From NCBI GenBank assembly GCA_002239085.1, contig MPNP01000009.1, forward strand, positions 1 to 60,638: DNA of 60,638 bases, in the 5' to 3' direction. Of the stretch, positions 1 through 9,216 are shown piece after piece (within the stretch, counting starts at the first letter, position 1; each line of letters begins with the position of its first letter). Origin of the DNA: Rhodobacteraceae bacterium bin131 (lineage in GTDB: Bacteria > Pseudomonadota > Alphaproteobacteria > Rhodobacterales > Rhodobacteraceae). The notes beneath the pieces were generated by a model that made no database searches, was not told where the DNA came from, and worked only from the letters and a program-made list of their open reading frames with translations. A program made the translations under genes and the position numbers.

Positions 1-623
1 CACAGAAGAGCATAGATCACTTGGGGACGGTCGCGCCGATGGTCACGGGAATAGCCATACTGAGCCAAGGGGCAGGCATGTCCTTCGAGATAACTGGAGG
101 AGACATCAAGCATCAGGATATCACCCTTACCGACATGGCGCTGAGCCAGTTTCTTTTCAATGCGTTTCTGGCGCGATAGGAGCCAGTCCATGGCTTGATA
201 CAGGTCTTCAACCGGGGTATCTTTCAGGTTCAAGAGACCGGCCATGGTTGTGGTTCCATTGGTGCTGAGTTCTCGTTCCACCCGCAGTTTGGCGCCGGGA
301 CGGAGTATTCTGGCAATGAGCATGGCGAGGACCACATTGCGTTCACGGCTCGTGCGATAGAAGATCGTTTTGTCCAGTCCGGTGTGCTGAATGGTATTGA
401 GGATGGCACTGACGGTGCCATGATCTTTTTTATTGGTCAGTGTTGGTTTATGCAGTGTGGGGACTTGACCGGTCTTGAGAGCTTGTCGGAGTGCTTCAAT
501 GGCATGATGGGGCAGTCCCGAGAGATTCGCGATAGTTCGTTTTTTTGGTTTGCCGTCGTCCCAATAGGATTGTCGGAGGAGGTGACAGGTTGAGTGTGGG
601 TTATGAGTTGTTTCGATGTGCAT
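1..623 (-). CDS. IS1634/IS4-like transposase, 3' end cut by window edge
   Basis: The reverse strand reads open from an ATG at 623 to the window edge, about 207 codons. The N-terminus holds a short segment with WDDGKPKKRTIANLSGLP, as in IS1634-type transposases. Near the edge comes DVSSSYLEG, then CPLAQYGYSRD and RPQVIYALL; this is the first catalytic Asp region of the DDE nuclease core. The rest of the core lies outside the window. One 60-base line (301-360) is about 57% G+C, well above the neighbouring chromosomal genes, as expected for a mobile element. The terminal inverted repeat and target duplication could not be fixed. The family call rests on motif recall; IS4 is the alternative. Confidence 0.8.
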   Translation of the reverse strand, partial: MHIETTHNPHSTCHLLRQSYWDDGKPKKRTIANLSGLPHHAIEALRQALKTGQVPTLHKPTLTNKKDHGTVSAILNTIQHTGLDKTIFYRTSRERNVVLAMLIARILRPGAKLRVERELSTNGTTTMAGLLNLKDTPVEDLYQAMDWLLSRQKRIEKKLAQRHVGKGDILMLDVSSSYLEGHACPLAQYGYSRDHRRDRPQVIYALL

Positions 624-1019
624 ACTGCCTATGAATATTTGCGTTAGAATTACTGTGAAATGTATATAGTATTGGTTCAATACAAAAAATAATTTATCTG
701 CCTAGGATTTTTGCTTGAAAAGAGGTGTTCAAAGTGCTAGAAGCACGACTGCAAGGGGGTTTTAGGCAAAAATTATGGAATTCTTGGCCTCAAAGTCAGG
801 ATTAAAGATATCAAGCCAAAAACTGGAAAGAATTTCTGGAGTGATGGAGCGACATTGAAAAACCCAAATGTTGTTCAATTAGGACGACGGAAAGTGAATG
901 TTGGCGAGTGGTAGGCGTTTTTTAAAGACCAGATTCTGGAACAAACTGAGAGGTCAAGAAACTTGACTCTCTCTAACATTTCGACAAATCAACAACAGAG
1001 GCTATATTTTGTTTGATAC
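624..1019. other. Intergenic region between transposase and helicase remnant
   Basis: 396 bases between the transposase start and the helicase gene end. Apart from the 57-codon coding-like fragment at 741-914, no gene, RNA or clear inverted repeat is visible. The outer end of the IS element should lie in the first part of this stretch. Confidence 0.5.
741..914 (+). pseudogene. Coding-like fragment without start codon
   Basis: An open stretch of 57 codons ends at TAG 912-914 and is bounded upstream by a TAG at 738-740. It contains no ATG start. The translation is compositionally protein-like (NYGILGLKVRIKDIKP, then GKNFWSDGATLKN and QLGRRKVNVGEW) and not low complexity. I do not recognise the family. 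It may be the tail of a gene interrupted when the adjacent IS arrived, or a chance open frame. Confidence 0.25.
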
Positions 1020-3434
1020 CTAAGCAAAGAGGTTGTTTTCCCCTCTCACTTCAAAAGATTTATAGCCTTTACACCGTGTCCTTGAAAATTCGTGGCAGCC
1101 CAGAAAACTACCGTTATTTGTGTGAACCTCTCGTAACACTCCAAAAGTGCATCTGTTGCATACCTCATGTATTGTCTTGCAGTTTTTAGATTGACAAATA
1201 GCAAATTCTTTTCCGTCTTTCCCTCTATAACGCATGACTATATCTTGACCGCAAGCGTTGCATACAGGTGGTTTATAGTTACATATTGGCTTGTTACAGC
1301 ATTCATAATACGTCCCATATTTGCCAGTTTTTTTTAATATTACACCGCTAGAACATACTGGACATTTTCGACTTGCGTCTTTCTCGCCGGAAACAACGAT
1401 CTTATAATCTCCTTCAACTAATTCCTCTGCAAACCTTGAGGGGCAAGTTGCATCACAAAGCAAATGAGTTTGATGCTTTGCTCTGGTCAGTGCCACATAA
1501 AATAATCGACGCTCTTCACTGTCTTCAAACTTATCCGTGCTCGGAAGTATTAAATTCAAGATTGGGTCATCATGTACATCACTTGGAAACCCAAAATGAT
1601 CAGAATTCAAATCGGTAATGATAACGAAATCTGATTCTAAGCCTTTAGAAGAGTGTATAGTTTTTTGCGAAACAGTGCCACCCCTCCAGTATGACCGAAT
1701 TTCCGCAAGTTCAGATTTATTCAATTTGTTATGATTATACCGACTTAGTAATAAGAGGGTCTTCTGTTCTGATGAGAATTCCTGTTTTATGGCTGAAATT
1801 GCTGACTTCAGCGCCAGAATGTGTTCTTCAGTATACCACCTCAGTTAAATTTGAGGGGTGGCCTTTTGAGTCAGTGTTTTTAAATTCTTACGAATTTGAC
1901 TTGGATTCTTGGTAATGAAACTTTCACTTACTGATGCAATTTGGTTGTTGTAGCGAAATGTCAAATCTAACTTGAGTGTCGTTGCTCGACCAAAAAGTTT
2001 TACAAAATTTGTCATGATCTGATGGTCGGAACCGGCAAATCGGTATATCGCTTGCCAATCATCACCCACACAAAAGAGTTTAGTACGTTTATTCTGCCTC
2101 AATAGTTGGAGAATTAGGTCGTAGCGGCCTTCGGATATATCCTGAAATTCGTCAATAATTATGTACTTATAGGGAGAAGGTGATCTCTTTTCGGCAATTA
2201 ATGTTCCTGCTTGGGAGATCATATCGCCAAAATCAATATTCTGGTTTTTCTTCAGTTCCCAATTGTATGCATTAAGCAGCACCTGAAATATCTTCAGGAA
2301 AAGGTGTGTACGCTTGTTGTTCTTCGTTCGGTCCATCAATTCATTGAGATTGATAGAATTTTGTCGTTCTTTGTATTGGCTAAGAAAACGTTGGACCAAC
2401 TTCAAAAAGCGGAGGTCTTTGCCGGTATTATTGATGCCCTGAAACAAATTGACTCTTGATACTGGAGAGAACTGGACTCCATTTGACTTAAGTCTCTCCT
2501 TGAGGACTTCTAACAATTGACCTGAACGTTTCTCATAAAAATATAGGTCAATGAGCTGAGTTTTCGCTAACCGATGTGTTTTAAACTTCCATTCCATTCC
2601 CTCGTGATATTTTTCCCGTGGAACAAAACTCGCCGTGTTACCGTCTTCATCAATACCGAAATACTCAATGTAGATTTTATAATTGGGTAGAAAAAAGTCG
2701 GGTCGGTAATTCAAATTCACAGAAGTACTTGATTCAGAAGGAGAGTAATACGCTTCATAAATGTAGTCAATTCCGTTAGCGAACAGAAAGTTCGCAATTA
2801 ATAATTCGCCATGACTTTTCACTCGTTCAGCGTTTAAAGTGATTAAATGATTGGTTCTCAACCAGTTTGCATATTGACGCTCTGATTTAAACTCCTTAAT
2901 TTCATCAACATTTTTGAATTCGTATTTTTTGAAATATTCAATGTAATTGTCGGTAAAGCCGCCTTCTTTCAGGCATCGCTTGAGTATTTCATGAAGAAAA
3001 TTAGACAGCTTCTCTTCCTGGTCGACAAATGGATGCGGGCGGTTTGGGTAACTTGCGTTCTTCAGTATTGATTTCCCTATAGAATGAAAAGTTTCAACCG
3101 TAACCTTTTCATCCAATTTGTCCTCAATTCGTTCTCTAAGTTCCAGTGCCGCATTTCTATTGTAGGCAACGACCAAAATATCTTTAGCCGCTGCTCGCTG
3201 AGTTTTGGTCAAAAACCCGATTTTACCAATCACAGTGGATGTCTTGCCGGTCCCTGCGCCGGCAACAACCAAATTGCGATCTTCGTTTACGATAATGGCT
3301 TGCCGCTGCTTAACAGTCAGTGGAAATTTCTCTACCGTATTGAAATAGTGGTTATACCGAAACCGATACCAAATTTGCCAAAGGAAGAAAAGCGAATGGT
3401 TGGGAGATAACCAAGTCTTAACGAAATTAAACAC
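1020..3434 (-). pseudogene. helD: Helicase IV (HelD-like) split by an in-frame TAA
   Basis: This encodes a superfamily 1 UvrD/Rep-type DNA helicase resembling E. coli helicase IV. It starts at GTG 3434 with a purine-rich stretch (gaggg) just upstream. Visible motifs are Walker A AGAGTGKTS (about residues 58-66), the Walker B region IIIDEFQDIS, GDDWQAIYRF, then after the break TIHSSKGLESDFVI and RRLFYVALTRAKH. The C-terminus carries three zinc-ribbon-like modules (CPVCSSG, CNACGQD, CNRCTFG) like topoisomerase C4 fingers. The frame is interrupted only by TAA at 1845-1847 after codon 529. The reading frame then continues without shift for 274 codons to 1020, so both halves belong to one 804-residue protein. 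Motifs V and VI lie after the stop, so the first product alone should not be an active helicase. Confidence 0.85.
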
Positions 3435-3848
3435 ACCGCCCTCTGGTTAATTCTGTGGCTTTCCCATCATTTGTAGCAAATAACATATTGTTTTTTCGTT
3501 CAACTAAATGGATATTTTGATGAATAGATATCTATTCAAAACAAGCCAAAAAAAGAAACAATTGAGGTGGAATTTTGAATAAGTCAGGTGAAATTAGAAG
3601 CCCCTATCACATCCAAAGGGTCGGCAGAAGAATTTTTCAGCACGAACGAGAAATCAAACTTCATGGTTTTTAAGCTATGAATTTGATTACCCCGTTCAAT
3701 ATAGCAATAAAGTACCGGTAGAGTTGTGTGAAGTGTCTGATGAGGAAAAAGGTTAAAATTTTATTTTACGGTTGAGGTTATTTATCAAGTTTTTTTCTTG
3801 TTTGATTTGGAAATTGTGCCTCGGAAGGGGAGAGTTAAATTGGTCACT
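3435..3848. other. Intergenic region, nothing recognised
   Basis: 414 AT-rich bases between the helicase remnant and the ornithine cyclodeaminase family gene. I see no coding-like frame, no RNA gene and no strong terminator. It presumably contains the helicase promoter on the reverse strand. Confidence 0.4.
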
Positions 3849-4799
3849 TTAAGCAATTGCAAGTTCAGTTTTTTTACTCTGCTGCCATTTGTGATATATA
3901 TACCGACCCGTCATTAAATCTAAATGACCACCACCACCATTTTTAAATACTGTGATGCAATCATCAGTAGGTCTTGCAAATCGGCCGGATTCCATTTCAT
4001 AAAAGTCTGCAATGATATCCTCCCGTTGAATTGTCCCATTAACTATTGGGATGATTAATTCGCCAATATGATCAAGAGTGGTTAGACGATAATCAACAAA
4101 TATCTTTCCAATTTTGAGTGTTTGGTCATCGGTCTCTCGCATTTCGGGTGAGAATGCGCCAATCAGGTCAATGTGTGTTTCGGGTGAAATCCACTCACCT
4201 TTGAGGATAGGTTCCCTAGACATTGTTGCACAACTGACAATATCAGCCATTGCGACTGCCTGCGCCAAATCAACAAAATGGGTGATATTGCAGTGGTTTT
4301 GATATTCCCTGATTAAATCTAAAGCTCGTGATTCGGTTCTGTTCCAGATGAATACCTCTAAATCAGGATAATAACTTGTGAAAGCCTCAATGAGAGAACG
4401 CGCGACTGTTCCTGCTCCGATAATAAGGTATTTTTGTGGATTGGGCGAAGCTAATAGAGATGCGGCTAATAGAGAGTCAGCGGCAGTCTTCCATTTCGTA
4501 ACAAGCAGAAAATCAATGATGGCTTCCGGTACGCCTGTCTTCTCTGCAAACAGAGTCATCATTCCGTTGACAGGTTCAATTCCTTGCTTGGAATTGTTCG
4601 GAAAAATAGTACAGGTTTTTACCGCGGAACCGAGTCCTTCAATCCAAGCGACCCGATTAAATAGCCGCTTTTCCTGAAAAGCCATCAGATGGTCATTGAT
4701 CTGAGGAAGTGGTTTTCTATGCCCTTCAATGAGCCACTCAATTAGTTCATGCCAATTGAGTAATGGTTCAAGCGACTTCTTGTCAAGAATACTGACCAT
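3849..4799 (-). CDS. Ornithine cyclodeaminase/mu-crystallin family protein
   Basis: An NAD(P)-dependent enzyme of the ornithine cyclodeaminase/mu-crystallin family, 316 residues from ATG 4799. A TTG six codons upstream is possible, but neither start has a strong ribosome site. Family features are the substrate half with AVKTCTIFPNN and GMMTLF, the Rossmann loop LIIGAGTVARSLIEAF, and the later segments VSCATMSREPIL and THIDLIGAF. Members deaminate ornithine to proline or reduce cyclic imino acids such as pyrroline-2-carboxylate; sequence alone does not separate these. It stands alone, with flanking genes on the same strand but more than 100 bases away, so no pathway context is given. Confidence 0.85.
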   Translation of the reverse strand: MVSILDKKSLEPLLNWHELIEWLIEGHRKPLPQINDHLMAFQEKRLFNRVAWIEGLGSAVKTCTIFPNNSKQGIEPVNGMMTLFAEKTGVPEAIIDFLLVTKWKTAADSLLAASLLASPNPQKYLIIGAGTVARSLIEAFTSYYPDLEVFIWNRTESRALDLIREYQNHCNITHFVDLAQAVAMADIVSCATMSREPILKGEWISPETHIDLIGAFSPEMRETDDQTLKIGKIFVDYRLTTLDHIGELIIPIVNGTIQREDIIADFYEMESGRFARPTDDCITVFKNGGGGHLDLMTGRYIYHKWQQSKKTELAIA

Positions 4800-4903
4800 T
4801 GTCAAAGATCTGATCAACCTAAACTTGAATGTCCTAGAATTCTTTCAGTGTTAAGTTTGATAATCAACGAGTGGATATTGGTAGTTGTCACGCCATCATC
4901 AAT

Positions 4904-5581
4904 TTAGTAGTCATCGTCATCGTCGTCGTCATCATAATCAAGTTCATCGTCGTCAAGTTCATCACTTTCCAACCAAGTCTCTACATAACCAAGAAATGCC
5001 GAACGCATTGGATCTTTAACGACATCTACACACGTTACCGGTTTTCCAGGAAGTTGATGCCCATCAATTTCAATTGTGGCATTTTTCATCTCAATTAAGA
5101 CTGTCAGCAGATCAAATTCACCATTAAAATTATTTTCTCCTGGAGCTGAAGTTGAAAGCGTTTCATTGACTTCATCCCAAGTCAATACGACATTGATTCC
5201 GTTACCTTTGATGGTTAACACATAGGGTTCGTAGTAATTAAGAGGACGCTTGGTAGCTAATTGCAGAGTTTTCCATGTCATATTTTCAAAACCGGGCTTA
5301 CCTTTAAAGCAAGGGATACGACTTACCCAATTATCAACCAACCATCGCATTAATGGGAAGTTATTTGTAATCACAAAATTAGGCTTGTGAGGCCATCCCA
5401 TTGGGGTATTGGGATCACCTAAAATAACCGCACCAAATCCATAACCGAACGGCGACACCATAACCCTGTAGCACAAAGCTAAGGCACAGTAATCCTGGTC
5501 AGGATCTTCTTTCAGATACATGCCGAGTGACTCCCCATGCCAAACGACTTGATGGCCTTCAATTTTAGTTATCCCGAACAT
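4904..5581 (-). CDS. Hypothetical protein with poly-aspartate tail
   Basis: 225 residues from ATG 5581. I do not recognise a family. The protein appears soluble, with no signal peptide or membrane helix. The central part has aromatic-rich segments (FGYGFGAVILGDPNTPMGWP, RPLNYYEPYVL). The last 20 residues are nearly all Asp, Glu and Tyr, encoded by GAT/GAC trinucleotide runs at about 4904-4960. The body of the protein is not repetitive, which argues that the frame is real. The tail could be a nucleic-acid mimic or calcium-binding stretch, but that is only a possibility. Confidence 0.6.
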   Translation of the reverse strand: MFGITKIEGHQVVWHGESLGMYLKEDPDQDYCALALCYRVMVSPFGYGFGAVILGDPNTPMGWPHKPNFVITNNFPLMRWLVDNWVSRIPCFKGKPGFENMTWKTLQLATKRPLNYYEPYVLTIKGNGINVVLTWDEVNETLSTSAPGENNFNGEFDLLTVLIEMKNATIEIDGHQLPGKPVTCVDVVKDPMRSAFLGYVETWLESDELDDDELDYDDDDDDDDY

Positions 5582-5928
5582 ATTTTCTTGCCTATTCTCA
5601 AATTATTATTTCCTTGCAAATAAACTCCTTTATAGAGATTATAAGTAGGTTGAACAAGTCATCTTGGATTAAGTGACTTATCAAAGTTCATCCTCTTGGG
5701 AACAATAAAGTTCATTACCCCCTCAATTGTGTATCTGACTACATAATGACGCTGTGATATAACGATGACATTCTCTCTACTGAACAAATGCTAACGAGGG
5801 TTTAAATATAGTTGATAGCTTTCTTCTATGGATTAATAAAATATTATGAAAAAGAAAGGCAGCAATAGTCCCGATACAACATAACCGCCAAGATAATTCC
5901 CATTTTTTATTTAAGCAAGGACCTCCTT
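5582..5928. other. Intergenic region between divergent genes
   Basis: 347 bases between the acidic-tail protein (reverse) and nth (forward). It must hold both promoters. It is AT-rich, and no conserved element or RNA was recognised. Confidence 0.4.
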
Positions 5929-6570
5929 ATGCCGAAATTTTTGGATTACCAACGCATTCAGAATATCTTCTCAAGATTTGAAAAAAATAACCCAAATCCA
6001 CAAAGTGAATTGAATTATACGAACGCTTTTACACTTCTTGTCGCAGTTGTCCTTTCTGCACAATCAACTGATGTCGGCGTCAATCGTGCAACTAAAAAAC
6101 TTTTTCAAATTGCTCACACCCCTGAAGCAATGGTTGATCTCGGTGAAAACAAGTTGATAAGCCATATCAAAACAATCGGCCTATATAAAAACAAAGCCAA
6201 AAATGTAATCAAACTTTCTCAAACCTTGATTGAAAAGTTTGATGGTAAGGTTCCGTCATCAAGACAGGCCTTAGAGTCATTGCCAGGGGTCGGTCGAAAA
6301 ACGGCTAATGTAGTTCTTAATGTATGGTTTGATCATCCCGCACAGGCCGTGGATACGCATATTTTTCGCGTTTCCAACCGAACCGGCATAGCCCTAGGAA
6401 AAGATGTCGGAGAAGTTGAAAGAGGTATTGAAGATAATACGCCTGTTGAATACCAAAAAAATGCACATCACTGGTTAATTCTTCACGGACGGTATATCTG
6501 CAAAGCCCGAAAACCTAATTGTAACCAATGCCCAATTGAAGATTTGTGCCTAAAAAGAGATGTGAACTAA
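5929..6570 (+). CDS. nth: Endonuclease III (DNA glycosylase/AP lyase)
   Basis: Base-excision repair enzyme that removes oxidised pyrimidines and nicks at the abasic site. The helix-hairpin-helix LPGVGRKTA carries the catalytic Lys124. The catalytic Asp142 sits in VDTHIFRVSNR. The C-terminus has the [4Fe-4S] loop with Cys191, 198, 201 and 207 in the standard C-x6-C-x2-C-x5-C spacing. At 213 residues it is of normal family length. ATG 5929 follows an AAGGA ribosome site. It is transcribed alone, convergent with xerC. Confidence 0.97.
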   Translation: MPKFLDYQRIQNIFSRFEKNNPNPQSELNYTNAFTLLVAVVLSAQSTDVGVNRATKKLFQIAHTPEAMVDLGENKLISHIKTIGLYKNKAKNVIKLSQTLIEKFDGKVPSSRQALESLPGVGRKTANVVLNVWFDHPAQAVDTHIFRVSNRTGIALGKDVGEVERGIEDNTPVEYQKNAHHWLILHGRYICKARKPNCNQCPIEDLCLKRDVN

Positions 6571-6606
6571 TATGTATGATCTCGCAATGTGCCGAGGAGA
6601 AACTGG

Positions 6607-7512
6607 CTAGTATCTTGGGTGCACATCTTTGTAAACCGACTTTTTTCTTGAGGCGTCCACTTGCGTATACATCTGGGTAGTTTGGAGAGAACTGTGACCG
6701 AGTAGATCCTGAATTGTTCGTAAATCACCCCCTTCATTTAAAATATGTGTTGCAAAGGAATGACGCAATGCATGGGGCGTTGATTGTGGCGGTAGTCCAA
6801 GTGAAATCCGTGCTTGTTCAACGACTTTGCGGACGATTCTTTGATTTAAGGAACCGCCTCGCAATCCAAAAAAAAGAGGTTTGTTTGCATGATCAATGTA
6901 GGGGCACAGATTGGCGTAATTGGCGACCGCTTCTTGCGTGTGCGGAAGTACGGGGATAACCCTTTCCTTATTGCCTTTACCAACAACCCTAAGCGAATCG
7001 CGCAGAGGGAGAATATCCTGTTGGAGTGAAAGAGCTTCTGATATGCGAAGCCCACACCCATATAACAACGACATAATGGCAATATCACGGGCCCCTACCC
7101 ATGGTTCCTTTGCTTGAGCTCCAACTTGTTCAATGACTTGCCGAGCACCTTTAATTGAAATCGGTTTGGGAACACTTGATTGAAATCGAGGAGCACGTGT
7201 CGTTTCAATGATGGAGGCGTCTAATTTATATTCGTCCGTAAACCATCGAAAAAAACTTTTGAGAGCCGACAGTTTTCGGGCAATAGATCGCGGCGAAACT
7301 CCGCGCTGAGCTTCTTCTGCCATCCAAGAACGAATGGTACGACGATCAATGGAATTTAACAATTTTACACTGACCGATTCCCCAGTATAGTTTTGTAAAA
7401 ACGCAATAAAAGTCCTTACCTCCCGTTGATAAGCAACGATCGTATGCTCTGACCGACCAGTATTCTTGTAGCCGGCGATTAACCATTGTTCAATAAGTTG
7501 GTTACTATTCAC
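6607..7512 (-). CDS. xerC: Tyrosine recombinase XerC
   Basis: Site-specific recombinase that resolves chromosome dimers at dif with XerD. All catalytic residues are visible: Arg156 in GCGLRISEA, Lys179 in VVGKGNKER, His247 and Arg250 in HALRHSFATH, His273 in LLGHSSLQTT, and Tyr282 in MYTQV. The N-terminal SAM-like core-binding domain covers roughly residues 1-110. Its length of 301 residues is typical. The start lies one base after the stop of the upstream DUF484 gene, so the two are translated together. The DUF484-xerC order is also seen in other proteobacteria and supports XerC rather than XerD or a phage integrase. Confidence 0.95.
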   Translation of the reverse strand: MNSNQLIEQWLIAGYKNTGRSEHTIVAYQREVRTFIAFLQNYTGESVSVKLLNSIDRRTIRSWMAEEAQRGVSPRSIARKLSALKSFFRWFTDEYKLDASIIETTRAPRFQSSVPKPISIKGARQVIEQVGAQAKEPWVGARDIAIMSLLYGCGLRISEALSLQQDILPLRDSLRVVGKGNKERVIPVLPHTQEAVANYANLCPYIDHANKPLFFGLRGGSLNQRIVRKVVEQARISLGLPPQSTPHALRHSFATHILNEGGDLRTIQDLLGHSSLQTTQMYTQVDASRKKSVYKDVHPRY

Positions 7513-7513
7513 A

Positions 7514-8242
7514 TTATTTCTTCAACAAAGATTGAACGATTCGAACAAATGCAATTCCGAGCTTTTCAAGCAGGTCAGTTTCCATTCCGTCTTCAAATTT
7601 AAACGGTTGAGTGGAGGCCAAAACGAGAAAAGTCAAAGTATAATCAAAATGGGAATCAAGCGAAAGATCAATAATAGCTTCAGACTGAATGTCATCGGCA
7701 ACGTTGCCATAAACATTGGGATCCCCCACTACAACTGACCGGAGTACAATTTTGTTATCGTAGAGTTCGGCGGTGTCTTTACCTAAAAATTTACTGAACT
7801 TTCCTTGCGTCATGTTTTTTATCGTTTGGTTTCGCGTATCCACTAAAGGAGGCGGGAGTGATTTTCCTGTGATTTGGATAAATCGGAGATAATCGACATC
7901 AAGCGTCTGGGGAGCTTTGGTCAGCATTAAGAAAAACAAATGATCATGGTCTTCGGCTTCAACTAGAAGTGATAAGAAATTGATTATTCGAATTGCACCA
8001 TCGTAGTTTTCTGTGAGAATATGCCTGAACGTCTTTGTTCGTTCATGCATTGCATTTAATTCCTTTTCAGCTTTCTTAATGGCCATATCCCGTAAATCAA
8101 TGACATTCTCACCGAATTCCTGCTTGAAATGCTTGCCGAGGGCAATAAGAACATCGGGGTCGGACGTGACGATTTCCGGGTTCTCAAGAATGTGTTGGCG
8201 AATCAGGGAATGATCAGCTTTTATTTTCTTAACTTGACTCAT
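7514..8242 (-). CDS. DUF484 family protein
   Basis: 242-residue cytosolic protein of the DUF484 family. An N-terminal helical part (HILENPEIVTSDPDVL) and a coiled segment (MAIKKAEKELNAMHERTK) precede a GAF-like domain over the C-terminal half. Function is unknown, but the gene regularly precedes xerC, and here the two are separated by a single base. It lies 21 bases downstream of the transaldolase gene, suggesting one transcript of transaldolase, DUF484 and xerC. Confidence 0.88.
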   Translation of the reverse strand: MSQVKKIKADHSLIRQHILENPEIVTSDPDVLIALGKHFKQEFGENVIDLRDMAIKKAEKELNAMHERTKTFRHILTENYDGAIRIINFLSLLVEAEDHDHLFFLMLTKAPQTLDVDYLRFIQITGKSLPPPLVDTRNQTIKNMTQGKFSKFLGKDTAELYDNKIVLRSVVVGDPNVYGNVADDIQSEAIIDLSLDSHFDYTLTFLVLASTQPFKFEDGMETDLLEKLGIAFVRIVQSLLKK

Positions 8243-8263
8243 AGTTACTGTGTTACGCTAAAG

Positions 8264-8917
8264 CTAGACAATTTTCATACCTGTTGATTTCCAGTCGTTG
8301 AGAAAACTTTCGAGGCCGGTGTCAGTGAGGGGATGCTCAGCGAGTTTTTTATACACACTCGGATGAGCAGTTACTGCATCACTTCCAGCGATTGCAACGT
8401 CTTTTACATGAAGTGGAGACCGTACTGAAGCCGCTAGTATCTGAGTTTCAAAATCATAATTGTCAAAGATAATACGAATTTCTTCAATCAATTCAATTCC
8501 ATCCAGGCCAATATCATCCAAGCGCCCTAAAAAGGGGCTGACAAATGTCGCACCAGCTTTTGCCGCAAGAAGGGCTTGATTAGCACTGAAACACAAGGTC
8601 ACATTGACCCTATATTCTTCTTCTGTTAGAATACGGCAGGCCTTAAGACCTTCTAGGGTAAGCGGGATTTTGATAACAATATTGGAAGCAATTTCAGCAA
8701 GTCTTTTCCCTTCTTTCACCATTGTTTGGGCATTTAAAGCGACAACTTCAGCACTAACCGGCCCATCAGTAATGGAACATATATCTTCAAGAACTTGAAA
8801 AACTTGGCGTCCTGATTTCATAATCAGACTCGGATTTGTTGTGACCCCATCAAGGAGTCCCAAATCTTTGAGTTCAGCAATTTCGTTTATTTCGGCAGTG
8901 TCAGCAAAGAAATCCAT
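8264..8917 (-). CDS. tal: Small transaldolase / fructose-6-phosphate aldolase
   Basis: Single-domain TIM barrel of 217 residues in the transaldolase subfamily that includes FSA and small TalC-type enzymes. Diagnostic segments are [13 protein letters not shown] at the N-terminus, [10 protein letters not shown], and the Schiff-base Lys83 in VIKIPLT. ATG 8917 follows an AAGGAG ribosome site. It begins a likely three-gene transcript with DUF484 and xerC and is divergent from priA. Alphaproteobacterial members act in the non-oxidative pentose phosphate pathway; whether this one is a transaldolase or an aldolase is not decided by sequence alone. Confidence 0.93.
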   Translation of the reverse strand: MDFFADTAEINEIAELKDLGLLDGVTTNPSLIMKSGRQVFQVLEDICSITDGPVSAEVVALNAQTMVKEGKRLAEIASNIVIKIPLTLEGLKACRILTEEEYRVNVTLCFSANQALLAAKAGATFVSPFLGRLDDIGLDGIELIEEIRIIFDNYDFETQILAASVRSPLHVKDVAIAGSDAVTAHPSVYKKLAEHPLTDTGLESFLNDWKSTGMKIV

Positions 8918-9216
8918 GATTTACTCCTTAAGTTGAGATTGATAAAGTCAGTTTACCTGAAGTTAAATGATTCAAAAAGAGTGCATCTTCAATAGATTAG
9001 GATAGAATGTTGTCACTCAATATTCTGGTTTGTGAATAAGATATTCACAGATGGGAGCAATTTAAGACATTTTAACAACAAGGTCGCAAACTCTTTTTGA
9101 TTGGCTTGCGACTCAATTTCACATCATTATAATCCCTTCGGTTACATAAACTGGTATTGTAGGTCATTTGTCTGGGCACTAACATACCTCAAGGGAAGAA
9201 ATATCAGGACACAATA

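Noticed and set aside
195-593. 132-codon forward open frame
   Set aside because: It is the shadow of the IS1634-like transposase, whose motifs are on the reverse strand.
1845-1847. Alternative genetic code (TAA reassigned)
   Set aside because: The other recognised genes end normally at TAA, TAG or TGA, and no other gene shows an internal TAA.
1020-3434. Frameshift, or two separate helicase genes
   Set aside because: The two halves are in the same frame (825 bases between the stops, divisible by 3) and the intervening codons are coherent, so only a nonsense codon separates them.
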